Positions 14,347 through 22,709 of a stretch of 38,974 bases of DNA are shown piece after piece. The first letter of the stretch is position 1. Each line of letters begins with the position of its first letter. The translations under genes were made by a program, and so were the position numbers. The stretch lies in NCBI GenBank assembly GCA_037140475.1, contig JBAXEJ010000018.1, positions 1 through 38,974 of the forward strand. Reading direction: 5' to 3'. The DNA comes from PALSA-1006 sp037140475. Its GTDB lineage: Bacteria > Pseudomonadota > Gammaproteobacteria > Burkholderiales > Gallionellaceae. The notes under the pieces are model-generated. The model had not been told where the DNA came from. It saw only the letters and a program-made list of their open reading frames with translations, and ran no database searches.

Positions 14347-15679
14347 GAGGGTGTCCTGAATTTTGTGTAAACGGGATTCGTCATTGCTGAGGCATCCTGT
14401 CCTCGAACTGAATAGTAAACCGATTTAGCGCAGCCTTCCAATCTCGAATTGGCATCGTCCATTTCTTGCTGATGTTTTTCAACGCCAAGTAGAACAGTTT
14501 TAGGAGAGCTTCATCGCTGGGGAATGAGCCGCGGTTCTTGGTGATTTTGCGCAAGCTCATGTTCACCGACTCAATTGCGTTGGTGGTGTAAATCACTTTT
14601 CTGATCTCCGGCGGGTAATCGAAGAACGGAATGATGCGTGCCCAGTTCCGCCGCCAGGATTGAACAATAGGCGGATAGTCAGCGCCCCACTTTGCTTCAA
14701 ATTCATCGAGTCGTATTTCAGCATCATCAACGGTCGATGCGGTATAAATTGACCTTAAGTCAGACGCCACTTCATCACGCAATTTCCAGCTGACATAGCT
14801 TAGGCTGTAACGCACCATATGTACGATACAAAGTTGCACAGCTGTCTTTGGGTAGATGGTTTCAATGGCTTCAGGAAATCCTTTTAATCCATCAACGCAG
14901 GCGATAAAGACGTCTTGTACGCCCCGGTTCTTGAGGTCGGTCACAACCTGAAGCCAGAACTTAGCGCCTTCGGTTTGGGCGATCCAAATGCCCAACAATT
15001 CCTTCTGACCTTCCATATTGATGCCTAACGCCAGATACACCGCCTTGGCACGTACGACGCCAGAGTCTCGTACCTTCACATGAATACAATCCATATAGAC
15101 GATGGGGTATAGCGCATCGAGAGGACGAGATTGCCACGCTTTAACTTCATCAGCCACGGCATCGGTCACGGAGGAGATCAGCGTAGGAGAGACTTCGGTG
15201 CCATACATTTCCTCTAGATGACCTTGTATCTCTCGCACTGTCATGCCGCGTGCATACAGCGACAATATCTTGTCATCGAAGCCGTGCCAGCGCGTTTGAT
15301 GTTTGGCGATGATTTGCGGCTCGAAGCTGCCGTCACGATCTCGAGGGATTTCAATCGGCAGTTCGCCGAATTCACCCTTGAGCGTTTTGCGACTCTTGCC
15401 GTTGCGAGTGTTGCCGCTAGGATTAGTGACGCTATCGTTTTTACCATGCCCAAGATGCGCTTCCATCTCGGCTTGTAAGGCGCGCTCTACAACGGCTTTG
15501 GTCAGTTGCTTAAGGAGACCATGCTCACCAATTAGGTCTTCAGGCTTCTGATAGTCCGCCATTAATTGAGCAATCAATTCTGGCGAGGGGGTTCTTTGTA
15601 TTGCGGTCATGTTCACTCCTTTCAAAGTTATGGCAGTTTCCCGCCAATTGACCGTTTACACAAAACTTCGTACACCCTC
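14347..15679 (-). mobile_element. IS256-family insertion sequence (1333 bp)
   Basis: Complete element with 28-bp imperfect terminal inverted repeats starting GAGGGTGT and sharing TTTTGTGTAAACGG, one intact transposase on the minus strand, and an 8-bp direct duplication of the target. It interrupts the older ISNCY-type transposase. Confidence 0.96.
14381..15610 (-). CDS. IS256-family transposase (mutator type)
   Basis: A complete 409-residue DDE transposase. Family signatures are LIGEHGLLKQLTKAVVERALQAEM at the N-terminus, the zinc-free core with Asp in YMDCIHVKVRD and Asp in ACVDGLKGFPEAI, IVHMVRYSLSYV, and the Glu region TTNAIESVNMSLRK. The start at 15610 follows AAAGGAG at ideal distance; an upstream in-frame TTG (15625) lies inside that Shine-Dalgarno sequence and was rejected. 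No frameshift is visible, so the element may still be active. Confidence 0.96.
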   Translation of the reverse strand: MTAIQRTPSPELIAQLMADYQKPEDLIGEHGLLKQLTKAVVERALQAEMEAHLGHGKNDSVTNPSGNTRNGKSRKTLKGEFGELPIEIPRDRDGSFEPQIIAKHQTRWHGFDDKILSLYARGMTVREIQGHLEEMYGTEVSPTLISSVTDAVADEVKAWQSRPLDALYPIVYMDCIHVKVRDSGVVRAKAVYLALGINMEGQKELLGIWIAQTEGAKFWLQVVTDLKNRGVQDVFIACVDGLKGFPEAIETIYPKTAVQLCIVHMVRYSLSYVSWKLRDEVASDLRSIYTASTVDDAEIRLDEFEAKWGADYPPIVQSWRRNWARIIPFFDYPPEIRKVIYTTNAIESVNMSLRKITKNRGSFPSDEALLKLFYLALKNISKKWTMPIRDWKAALNRFTIQFEDRMPQQ

Positions 15680-16199
15680 ACCAGAAGCGCGTGGACGCTC
15701 TGAGCGCGCCTTCAAAACACATCAAGGGCGTCTGCCAAATGAACTGGCCAAAGCAGGCATCACCAACATGGCGGACGCCAACCGTTACTTGGAACAAATC
15801 TACCTGCCACAACACAATGAAGAGTTTGCCGTACCTGCAACAGCAGAAGGCTCGGCCTTCATTCCTTACATCGGCAATAACCTACCTGACGTGTTGTGTG
15901 AACAGCATGAGCGCATCGTCGGAAATGACAACTGCGTGAGCTTCAAGACTATGAAATTACAAATACCTATGGACGGCGCAAGGCATCACTACGTCAAAGT
16001 GAATGTGCGAGTGCACTGCTATGTCGATGGAACCTTAGCTGTGTTTCACGGACCTCGAAAACTGGCAGAGTATGATGCGCAAGGAAACTTACCCAAACTC
16101 GAGTTACAACTCGCTGCCTGATCTGTCCGCCAGGCAGTGGTGACACAAATAAAAAGCGGACATTTCATGTGCTACAAAACCGGACATTTCTATTTGCTC

Positions 16200-16227
16200 T
16201 TAACAGCCCAAAATCTGAAATTTTAAG
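16200..16227. repeat. 28-bp flanking repeat, right copy
   Basis: Directly abuts the right terminal repeat of the outer element; partner of 13505-13532. It is followed by about 75 bp of AT-rich spacer before the lon stop codon. Confidence 0.75.
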
Positions 16228-16301
16228 TAAACAAAAAAATTCAACTCGGCTAAAAAAATACACTCATTAAACTGAATAAAATTCCCGAGTCCTTCAACAA
16301 G

Positions 16302-18713
16302 TTAATGCTTCATCAGCTGTACGGGTTCAGCTACACTCGTCGTCGCAACTGGCGGAACAGCTTCGCCCTCAACCAATGGCTCCGGTTTTCTTTCCAAGGC
16401 CAATTCCAAAACCTGCTCAATCCATTTAACCGGATGAATATCAAGTTTGTTTTTCACATTATCTGGAATTTCTACTAAATCCTTCACGTTCTCTTCAGGA
16501 ATTAACACTACTTTAATTCCGCCACGTTGTGCGGCAAGTAATTTTTCTTTCAAGCCTCCAATAGGCAACACTTCACCACGCAGAGTAATTTCACCTGTCA
16601 TCGCCACGTCTGCACGAACCGGAATACCGGTAAGTGCTGAAACGATGGCTGTACAAATGCCTGCACCCGCACTTGGCCCATCTTTAGGTGTAGCACCTTC
16701 TGGCAAGTGAATATGCAAATCATTTTTTTCGTAGAAATTTGCCGCAATGCCTAGATCCTTCGCACGGCTTCTCACCACACTCAATGCAGCCTGAATAGAT
16801 TCCTGCATCACCTCACCCAACTTACCGGTGGTCGTAGTCTTACCTTTACCTGGCAATACCGCAGTCTCAATGGTTAGCAACTCTCCGCCAACTTCAGTCC
16901 AAGCCAAACCAGTCACTTGACCAACTTGGTTATGTTTTTCAGCGATGCCGTAGCTATGACGACGCACACCAAGGTACTTATCTAAATTGCGTGAATTAAT
17001 CGCAACTTTTACTTCTTTGCCTTTAAGCAGGAGTGACTTGACCACTTTGCGGCAAATTTTTGACAGCTCTCGCTCTAAGCTACGAACACCTGCTTCTCTA
17101 GTGTAGTAACGCAGAATGTCGCGAATCGCACTTTCTGAAATGCTAATTTCTTCAGGCTTAAGGCCATTATTTTTAATCGCCTTTGGCATCAAATAGCGAG
17201 TAGCAATATTTACCTTTTCATCTTCGGTGTAGCTGGATACAAAGATAACTTCCATGCGATCCAACAATGGCGCAGGAATGTTCATACTATTGGATGTTGC
17301 AACAAACATCACATCAGATAGGTCGTATTCAACTTCAACGTAGTGGTCTACGAAAGTATGATTCTGCTCAGGGTCAAGAACCTCCAACAGAGCTGAAGAT
17401 GGATCGCCCCTAAAGTCCATACCCATCTTGTCCACTTCGTCCAATAAGAACAATGGATTTTTAACCCCAACCTTGCTCATGTTTTGCAAAATCTTGCCCG
17501 GCATTGAGCCAATATACGTGCGGCGATGACCACGAATCTCTGATTCATCTCGCACGCCACCGAGCGACATGCGCACAAATTTGCGGTTAGTCGCACGAGC
17601 GATCGACTCACCAAGAGAGGTTTTACCCACGCCAGGAGGTCCAACCAGACACAAAATTGGTGCCTTCATTTTATCCACGCGCTGCTGCACGGCGAGATAT
17701 TCAACAATACGTTCTTTGACTTTGTCTAAGCCATAGTGATCAGCCTCGAGTACACCTTCGGCGTGCTTAAGATCCGTATCAATTTTCGTTTTTTTCTTCC
17801 ACGGCAAGCCAATCACGATATCGATATAGTTTCTCACAACGGCTGCTTCAGCCGACATAGGTGACATCAACTTTAACTTCTTAAGCTCAGCTTCAACCTT
17901 GGTGCGCGCCTCTTTAGGCATGTGCGCAGCTTTAATTTTTTTCTCTATTTCTTCGATGTCGGCGCCGTCTTCACCTTCGCCCAACTCTTTCTGAATTGCT
18001 TTCACTTGTTCATTCAGATAGTACTCACGCTGACTCTTTTCCATTTGGCGCTTTACACGTCCACGGATACGCTTCTCAACCTGCATAATGTCGAGCTCAG
18101 CCTCAAGCAAGCCAAGCAAGTGCTCTAGGCGCTTTTGCACATCAAATATTTCGAGCACTTCTTGCTTCTGTTCTAGCTTCAAAGGTAAGTGTGCGGCAAT
18201 GGTGTCTGCCAAGCGGCCTGCATCATCGATGCCTGCCAATGAGGTCAATATCTCAGGAGGAATTTTTTTATTTAGTTTCACATACTGATCAAACTGGTTG
18301 ATCAAAGCTCGGCGCATCGCCTCTGCTTCGTTGCCAAGCTCTTCATCAGGAGGAACTGGTTGAATTTCAGCATCGAAGTGGGATTTATCATCAAATACTT
18401 TAAGTACTTTAGCGCGCTGAGTGCCTTCCACTAACACCTTCACCGTACCATCAGGCAGCTTTAGCATCTGCAAAATATTAGCGATACTACCAATACGGTA
18501 CATATCTTCAGTCGCAGGCTCGTCTTTAGCGGCCGATTTTTGTGCTACTAGCACAATGCTCTTACCTGCCTCCATCGATGCTTCTAGTGCCTTGATTGAT
18601 TTAGCTCTTCCCACAAACAAGGGGATAACCATATGCGGAAACACCACTACATCACGCAGCGGCAGCAATGGTAATAATGCAGTCTCAGAGGTTATTGGAT
18701 CGTGTTCTGACAT
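16302..18713 (-). CDS. lon: ATP-dependent protease Lon
   Basis: Cytoplasmic AAA+ serine protease of protein quality control. About 800 residues: N-terminal substrate domain (LLPLRDVVVFPHMVIPL), coiled region (IRGRVKRQMEKSQREYYLNEQ), AAA+ module with Walker A GPPGVGKT and Walker B FLLDEVDKMG, and the protease domain with catalytic Ser in PKDGPSAG and Lys in PIGGLKEKLLAA. The ATG at 18713 (MSEHDP) was chosen; a TTG at 18722 would add three residues and neither has a strong Shine-Dalgarno sequence. It follows clpX by 86 bp that contain a candidate heat-shock promoter and hairpin, so it is probably both co-transcribed and independently induced. Confidence 0.98.
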   Translation of the reverse strand: MSEHDPITSETALLPLLPLRDVVVFPHMVIPLFVGRAKSIKALEASMEAGKSIVLVAQKSAAKDEPATEDMYRIGSIANILQMLKLPDGTVKVLVEGTQRAKVLKVFDDKSHFDAEIQPVPPDEELGNEAEAMRRALINQFDQYVKLNKKIPPEILTSLAGIDDAGRLADTIAAHLPLKLEQKQEVLEIFDVQKRLEHLLGLLEAELDIMQVEKRIRGRVKRQMEKSQREYYLNEQVKAIQKELGEGEDGADIEEIEKKIKAAHMPKEARTKVEAELKKLKLMSPMSAEAAVVRNYIDIVIGLPWKKKTKIDTDLKHAEGVLEADHYGLDKVKERIVEYLAVQQRVDKMKAPILCLVGPPGVGKTSLGESIARATNRKFVRMSLGGVRDESEIRGHRRTYIGSMPGKILQNMSKVGVKNPLFLLDEVDKMGMDFRGDPSSALLEVLDPEQNHTFVDHYVEVEYDLSDVMFVATSNSMNIPAPLLDRMEVIFVSSYTEDEKVNIATRYLMPKAIKNNGLKPEEISISESAIRDILRYYTREAGVRSLERELSKICRKVVKSLLLKGKEVKVAINSRNLDKYLGVRRHSYGIAEKHNQVGQVTGLAWTEVGGELLTIETAVLPGKGKTTTTGKLGEVMQESIQAALSVVRSRAKDLGIAANFYEKNDLHIHLPEGATPKDGPSAGAGICTAIVSALTGIPVRADVAMTGEITLRGEVLPIGGLKEKLLAAQRGGIKVVLIPEENVKDLVEIPDNVKNKLDIHPVKWIEQVLELALERKPEPLVEGEAVPPVATTSVAEPVQLMKH

Positions 18714-18748
18714 GATAGGCAATCATAAAAGGTAGCAATGTGACCCAA

Positions 18749-18775
18749 ATTGGGTGTTGTGCGGGGAAATTCAAG
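18749..18775 (-). promoter_or_regulatory. Candidate sigma32 heat-shock promoter of lon
   Basis: On the minus strand CTTGAA (18770-18775) is followed after 15 nt by CCCAATTT (from 18754), close to the RpoH consensus CTTGAA-N13-15-CCCCATnT. The predicted start lies about 29 nt before the lon ATG. lon is a standard member of the heat-shock regulon. Confidence 0.55.
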
Positions 18776-18783
18776 CCCCGCAC
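18759..18783 (-). terminator. GC hairpin between clpX and lon (no T-tract)
   Basis: GTGCGGGG pairs with CCCCGCAC around an 8-9 nt loop; a second short palindrome ACCCAAATTGGGT follows at 18743-18755. Without a T-run it is more likely an mRNA stability or partial attenuation element than a full terminator. It overlaps the candidate sigma32 promoter. Confidence 0.5.
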
Positions 18784-18799
18784 TGCCGGTTATGAAATT

Positions 18800-20056
18800 T
18801 TATGCAGCTTTTGGTGTTTCGGAGTACATCACAATCGTGTTGATTTGACCAGCTTCGTTACCATCTAGCACAACCTTGCTCACGTTTTGCATTGAAGGTA
18901 AATCAAACATCGTGTCGAGCAAAGAATTTTCAAGAATTGAGCGCAATCCCCGCGCTCCTGTCTTGCGCGTCAGCGCTTTCTTGGCAATGAGCTTTAATAC
19001 ATCAGCTCTAAACTCCAACTCCACGCCTTCCATTTCAAACAATTTTTGATACTGTTTAACGAGTGAGTTTTTAGGCTCCGTTAAAATCTGCATCAAGGCA
19101 GCTTCATCCAAGCCTTCTAGCGTTGCGACCACCGGCAAGCGCCCAACAAACTCAGGAATGAGGCCAAACTTGATTAAGTCTTCGGGCTCTACCTCACGCA
19201 ACACTGCACCAATGTCTTTGTCATCATCGCGTTTCGCAAGATTTGCGGAGAAACCAATGCTGGCTTTTTCAGAGCGATTGCGAATGACTTTTTCTAAGCC
19301 GTCGAACGCGCCACCGCAAATAAACAAAATGTTAGTAGTGTCCACTTGCAAAAATTCGGTATTGGGATGCTTACGTCCGCCCTGCGGAGGGATCGAAGCC
19401 TTGGTACCCTCAATCAATTTAAGCAAAGCTTGCTGCACTCCTTCGCCAGAAACGTCACGAGTAATGGATGGGTTGTCTGACTTACGTGAAATCTTGTCGA
19501 TTTCATCGATATAAATAATGCCACGCTGCGCGCGCTCTACGTCGTAATCACATGCCTGCAGCAACTTTTGAATGATATTTTCGACGTCCTCACCGACATA
19601 ACCCGCTTCAGTCAAGGTCGTGGCATCTGCCATCACGAACGGAACATTTAGCAAACGCGCTAGTGTTTGAGCCAGCAGTGTTTTACCGGAACCAGTAGGG
19701 CCAACCAGCAAAATATTGCTCTTAGCCAACTCAACGCCATCTTTATCGGTATTTTTTAAGCGTTTATAGTGGTTGTAAACGGCGACTGAGAGAATCTTCT
19801 TTGCTTGGCGCTGACCAATAACATAATCATCCAAACGACCACAAATGTCATGAGGAACAGGAAGGTCTGTCTTGTCAGACTTTTCAGTGCCCGTGATGCT
19901 TTGCGCTTCTTCTTGAATAATGTCATTACATAGCGCTATACATTCGTCGCACACGAATACGGATGGACCCGCTATGAGTTTTTTTACCTCATGCTGGCTT
20001 TTTCCGCAAAATGAACAATAAAGCAATTTATCACCCTTGGTTTTATCCGACGACAT
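18800..20056 (-). CDS. clpX: ATP-dependent Clp protease ATP-binding subunit ClpX
   Basis: Unfoldase that feeds substrates to ClpP. The 418-residue protein starts with a C4 zinc finger (C14, C17, C36, C39: CSFCGK...CDEC) followed by an AAA+ domain with Walker A GPTGSGKT (about 119-126), Walker B IIYIDEIDKI, the substrate-pore motif GYVGED and the ClpP-docking IGF-type loop (SIGFSAN). The ATG has a GGGGAT ribosome site. It is 44 bp after clpP in the usual tig-clpP-clpX-lon order. Confidence 0.99.
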   Translation of the reverse strand: MSSDKTKGDKLLYCSFCGKSQHEVKKLIAGPSVFVCDECIALCNDIIQEEAQSITGTEKSDKTDLPVPHDICGRLDDYVIGQRQAKKILSVAVYNHYKRLKNTDKDGVELAKSNILLVGPTGSGKTLLAQTLARLLNVPFVMADATTLTEAGYVGEDVENIIQKLLQACDYDVERAQRGIIYIDEIDKISRKSDNPSITRDVSGEGVQQALLKLIEGTKASIPPQGGRKHPNTEFLQVDTTNILFICGGAFDGLEKVIRNRSEKASIGFSANLAKRDDDKDIGAVLREVEPEDLIKFGLIPEFVGRLPVVATLEGLDEAALMQILTEPKNSLVKQYQKLFEMEGVELEFRADVLKLIAKKALTRKTGARGLRSILENSLLDTMFDLPSMQNVSKVVLDGNEAGQINTIVMYSETPKAA

Positions 20057-20100
20057 TTAAATCCCCATGTTCATTAGTTATCGACAGCTTACGAATTAAC

Positions 20101-20724
20101 TTAAGCGCGTTTATTCAAGACTTCATCGATCAAACCATATTCCATCGCTTCTTTTGAAGTGAGGAAGTTATCACGTTCACTGTCACGTGCGATCTCTTCA
20201 ACACTACGGCCAGTATGCTCAGACATCAAAGCGTAAAGACGTGAACGCAAGCTCAAAATGTATTTGGCATGAATTTCAATATCAGTTGCCTGACCTTGGA
20301 ATCCGCCTAGAGGCTGATGAATCATCACGGTTGAATTAGGTAAGGCAAAGCGCTTACCTTTAGCGCCCGCTTGCAACAGGAAAGCGCCCATTGAAGCCGC
20401 CATGCCAATACACAAGGTAGAAACTTGCGGTTTAATAAATTGCATGGTGTCGTAAATTGCCATGCCTGCAGAGATTGAGCCACCTGGCGAATTAATATAC
20501 AAATGAATATCTTTTTCTGGATTCTCAGATTCGAGGAATAGTAACTGCGCTACAACCAGATTAGCCATTTGGTCATTAATAGAACCCACCAAGAAGATCA
20601 CTCGCTCTTTGAGCAGGCGGGAGTAAATATCATAGGCACGCTCACCACGACCACTGGTCTCAATGACCATCGGCACCATACCTAGATTTTGCGGCTCAAT
20701 CAGTTGCGAGGCTTCTTTATGCAT
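20101..20724 (-). CDS. clpP: ATP-dependent Clp protease proteolytic subunit ClpP
   Basis: Serine peptidase forming the barrel of ClpXP. 207 residues with catalytic triad S111 (MAASMGAF), H136 (VMIHQPLGG) and D185 (SERDNFL), and the conserved INSPGGSISAGMAIYD. The start lies one base after the tig stop (TAATATG) with its Shine-Dalgarno GGAG inside the last tig codons, so the two are translationally coupled. Confidence 0.99.
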   Translation of the reverse strand: MHKEASQLIEPQNLGMVPMVIETSGRGERAYDIYSRLLKERVIFLVGSINDQMANLVVAQLLFLESENPEKDIHLYINSPGGSISAGMAIYDTMQFIKPQVSTLCIGMAASMGAFLLQAGAKGKRFALPNSTVMIHQPLGGFQGQATDIEIHAKYILSLRSRLYALMSEHTGRSVEEIARDSERDNFLTSKEAMEYGLIDEVLNKRA

Positions 20725-20725
20725 A

Positions 20726-22030
20726 TTAGTTATTCTCCATTAATGCATTCAATTCAATTTTGGTGTCAGTTACTTTAGCGTTCGACATCACCCAAGCAAC
20801 TACATTGTCCTCTAACACCATATTTTCAACCTCTGTCAGACGAGAGGCATCTGCTGCGTACCAACGAATCACCTCTTCAGGATGCTCATAGCTCTGCGCA
20901 TACTCCTGCACCATGGCTTTAACCTGCTCAGGCTTAGCCTGCAGATCATGCTTTTTAACCAATTCAGCTAAGATCAAACCTAACTTAACGCGCTTAGATG
21001 CTCTTTCCTCAAATACATTGGTCGGCAACTGCATACCCTTCGGCACTTTCATGCCACGGCTTTCCATATCGCGTAGCGTTTGTTGCATCAGATTTTGCGC
21101 CTCACTCTCAAGCAAAGCCTTTGGAACTTCGAGCTGACCAACTTTCAGCAATACTTCCATCGCATTGTCTTTGTTGCGAGCGGTTAATCTGCGTTGAGTT
21201 TCACGATTTAAATTGCCGCGAATTTCTTCCTTCAGTTTCGCAACATCGCCATTTTCAACTCCCAACGCTTTAGCGAATTCTGCATCAACCTCGGGCAGGC
21301 GTGCTTCTTCAACCGAATGCAAGGTGATCGTGAAAGTGACTTTCTTACCAGCCACATCCTTACCGTGATAGTCGGCCGGAAACGTCATATCAAACGATTT
21401 CGTCTCGCCCACCTTCATGCCAACAATACCGGCCTCAAAGTCTGGCAACATGCGTCCAGCGCCCAAAACAACAGAAAAGTCTTTAGCTTCACCACCTTCA
21501 AAAACAACGCCATCCAACTTGCCACTAAAGTCGATGCGAACTTGGTCATCTTTTTGCACTGCACGATCAACTTTTGCATAAGTTGCACGCTGTTTTCTCA
21601 ATGTAGTCAACGTGTTATCAATATCCGCGTCGGCTAGCGCAAAGGTTAAACGCTCGATTGACTGTGCCGCAATGTCTCCCACTACAACGTCAGGATAAAC
21701 CTCAAACGTTGCGCTATATTCGATTTTCGGTGCAGATAGATCCTTGGTCTTGATCTCAATTTTTGGATAGCCAGCCACCTGCAATTTATTCTCTTGAGCG
21801 GCTTGTGCGAAAGAACGCTGCAAGCTCTCCCCAAGCACCTCTTGCTCAACTTGGTGGCCATACTGCTGCTCAATCACTTTAAATGGGACTTTTCCAGGAC
21901 GGAAACCATGCACTTTGGCTGTACGCCCAAGCTGTTTCAAGCGAGCTTCAATTTCCCCACGAAACTGCGTTTGTGGGATGGAAATGTTCAAACGACGCTC
22001 TAAACCGCCTAATGTTTCTACGCTGGACAT
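20726..22030 (-). CDS. tig: Trigger factor (ribosome-associated chaperone)
   Basis: Peptidyl-prolyl isomerase and chaperone at the ribosomal exit tunnel. 434 residues: N-terminal ribosome-binding domain with the signature VHGFRPGKVPFKVIEQ, a central FKBP-type domain (DDQVRIDFSGKLDGVVFEGG, around 150-245), and a helical C-terminal arm domain. The start has AGGAA eight bases upstream. The 262-bp gap before it, behind the lipoprotein gene, should contain its promoter, but I see no clear -35/-10 pair there. Confidence 0.98.
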   Translation of the reverse strand: MSSVETLGGLERRLNISIPQTQFRGEIEARLKQLGRTAKVHGFRPGKVPFKVIEQQYGHQVEQEVLGESLQRSFAQAAQENKLQVAGYPKIEIKTKDLSAPKIEYSATFEVYPDVVVGDIAAQSIERLTFALADADIDNTLTTLRKQRATYAKVDRAVQKDDQVRIDFSGKLDGVVFEGGEAKDFSVVLGAGRMLPDFEAGIVGMKVGETKSFDMTFPADYHGKDVAGKKVTFTITLHSVEEARLPEVDAEFAKALGVENGDVAKLKEEIRGNLNRETQRRLTARNKDNAMEVLLKVGQLEVPKALLESEAQNLMQQTLRDMESRGMKVPKGMQLPTNVFEERASKRVKLGLILAELVKKHDLQAKPEQVKAMVQEYAQSYEHPEEVIRWYAADASRLTEVENMVLEDNVVAWVMSNAKVTDTKIELNALMENN

Positions 22031-22292
22031 ACAATAATTTCCTTGAATTTAAATTAAAAAAGCGCCCAACAAACAATCTCAAATCACCGCCAACTCTCTA
22101 CGGATTCAATTTAGATATTGTTTTATTAGGCACTGCGAAGACAAGTCAGACATTCCTAAGGTTAGGAATCAATCACAACCGAACTCTTACACACGCGGGA
22201 ATAATACCTGAAACCTGCTACCCGCACACCTGCTTACCTAAAGCATCCCTCTGATTAAAGCAGGTAATTTTCGGTAACAGCTTAAAAAATAA

Positions 22293-22685
22293 CTACTTAC
22301 CTTTACCGCCGAGCTCCATCATCATTTCATCCTCGGCTTTTTGGCCTTTTTTCCTCGAGGCTGAGTCTTGTGTTTTTGTCACTTCCCGACCATGTTCGAC
22401 GGTGTCCGCCAAAAAAGTATCTGCTGTTTCTTTTGTTTTTTGTGCGCTTTCTTGGACTGTTGCCGCAACCTCTTTTGAGGCTTTTATTGCTTCAGCACCA
22501 GTTTTAGACGCCGCATCTTGCGCTTTAGTAGCCAATTCTTTAGTTGCCTGCTGTGCAGAATCCTGAACTTTCTCGGTCAAATCCTTAGCTGCCTCACCTG
22601 CTTGTGTTGCCAGATCTTTCTTTTGTTCGCATGCGGTTAAAGCTAAAGCGAGTGCAATTGTCGTAAAAATCAGTTTTGTTTTCAT
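22293..22685 (-). CDS. Small helical lipoprotein with LEA/apolipoprotein-like repeats
   Basis: A 130-residue protein with a lipoprotein signal peptide (cleavage before Cys in ALTAC, about residue 19) and a mature part made of imperfect ~11-residue Ala/Lys/Glu/Gln helical repeats (AGEAAKDLTEK, VQDSAQQATKE, LATKAQDAASK and similar). It ends with a charged tail and MMMELGGKGK. Such late-embryogenesis-abundant-like chains are predicted to form amphipathic helices and often occur in stress proteins. No enzymatic motif is seen. It sits 24 bp after glgA, possibly at the end of the glycogen transcript. Confidence 0.8.
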   Translation of the reverse strand: MKTKLIFTTIALALALTACEQKKDLATQAGEAAKDLTEKVQDSAQQATKELATKAQDAASKTGAEAIKASKEVAATVQESAQKTKETADTFLADTVEHGREVTKTQDSASRKKGQKAEDEMMMELGGKGK

Positions 22686-22709
22686 CGTTAAAGCTCCCTC
22701 TAAGTTTAA

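Larger units (their letters stand above)
13590..16121 (+). pseudogene. ISNCY-family DDE transposase, split by IS256
   Basis: The N-terminal part (13590-14346) has a helix-turn-helix (LTQAEAARLLGVCERTLRRQ) and a catalytic core with Asp in MVHQDASTHEW and Asp in FYTDRGSHYF. The C-terminal part resumes at 15688 and contains the Glu in EARGRSERAF, then LPNELAKAGIT and LCEQHERIVGNDN. Removing 14347-15687 restores one frame of 396 codons plus stop with the sequence AAYSPEARGRSERAF across the joint. The reading frame is otherwise undamaged, so the break is recent. Start could be the ATG at 13590 (GGGAGG nearby) or 13638 (MRFEEAY, the usual family start). Confidence 0.92.
13533..16199 (+). mobile_element. 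ISNCY/IS1202-type insertion sequence, interrupted by IS256
   Basis: The outer element is about 1.33 kb without its inner insertion. Terminal inverted repeats of roughly 45 bp begin GAGCAAAT and contain two spaced ATGTCCGG motifs (left around 13543 and 13568; right mirrored at 16157-16190). The flanking 28-bp direct repeats match the unusually long target duplications known for the IS1202 group. It sits between tRNA-Val and lon. Confidence 0.85.
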
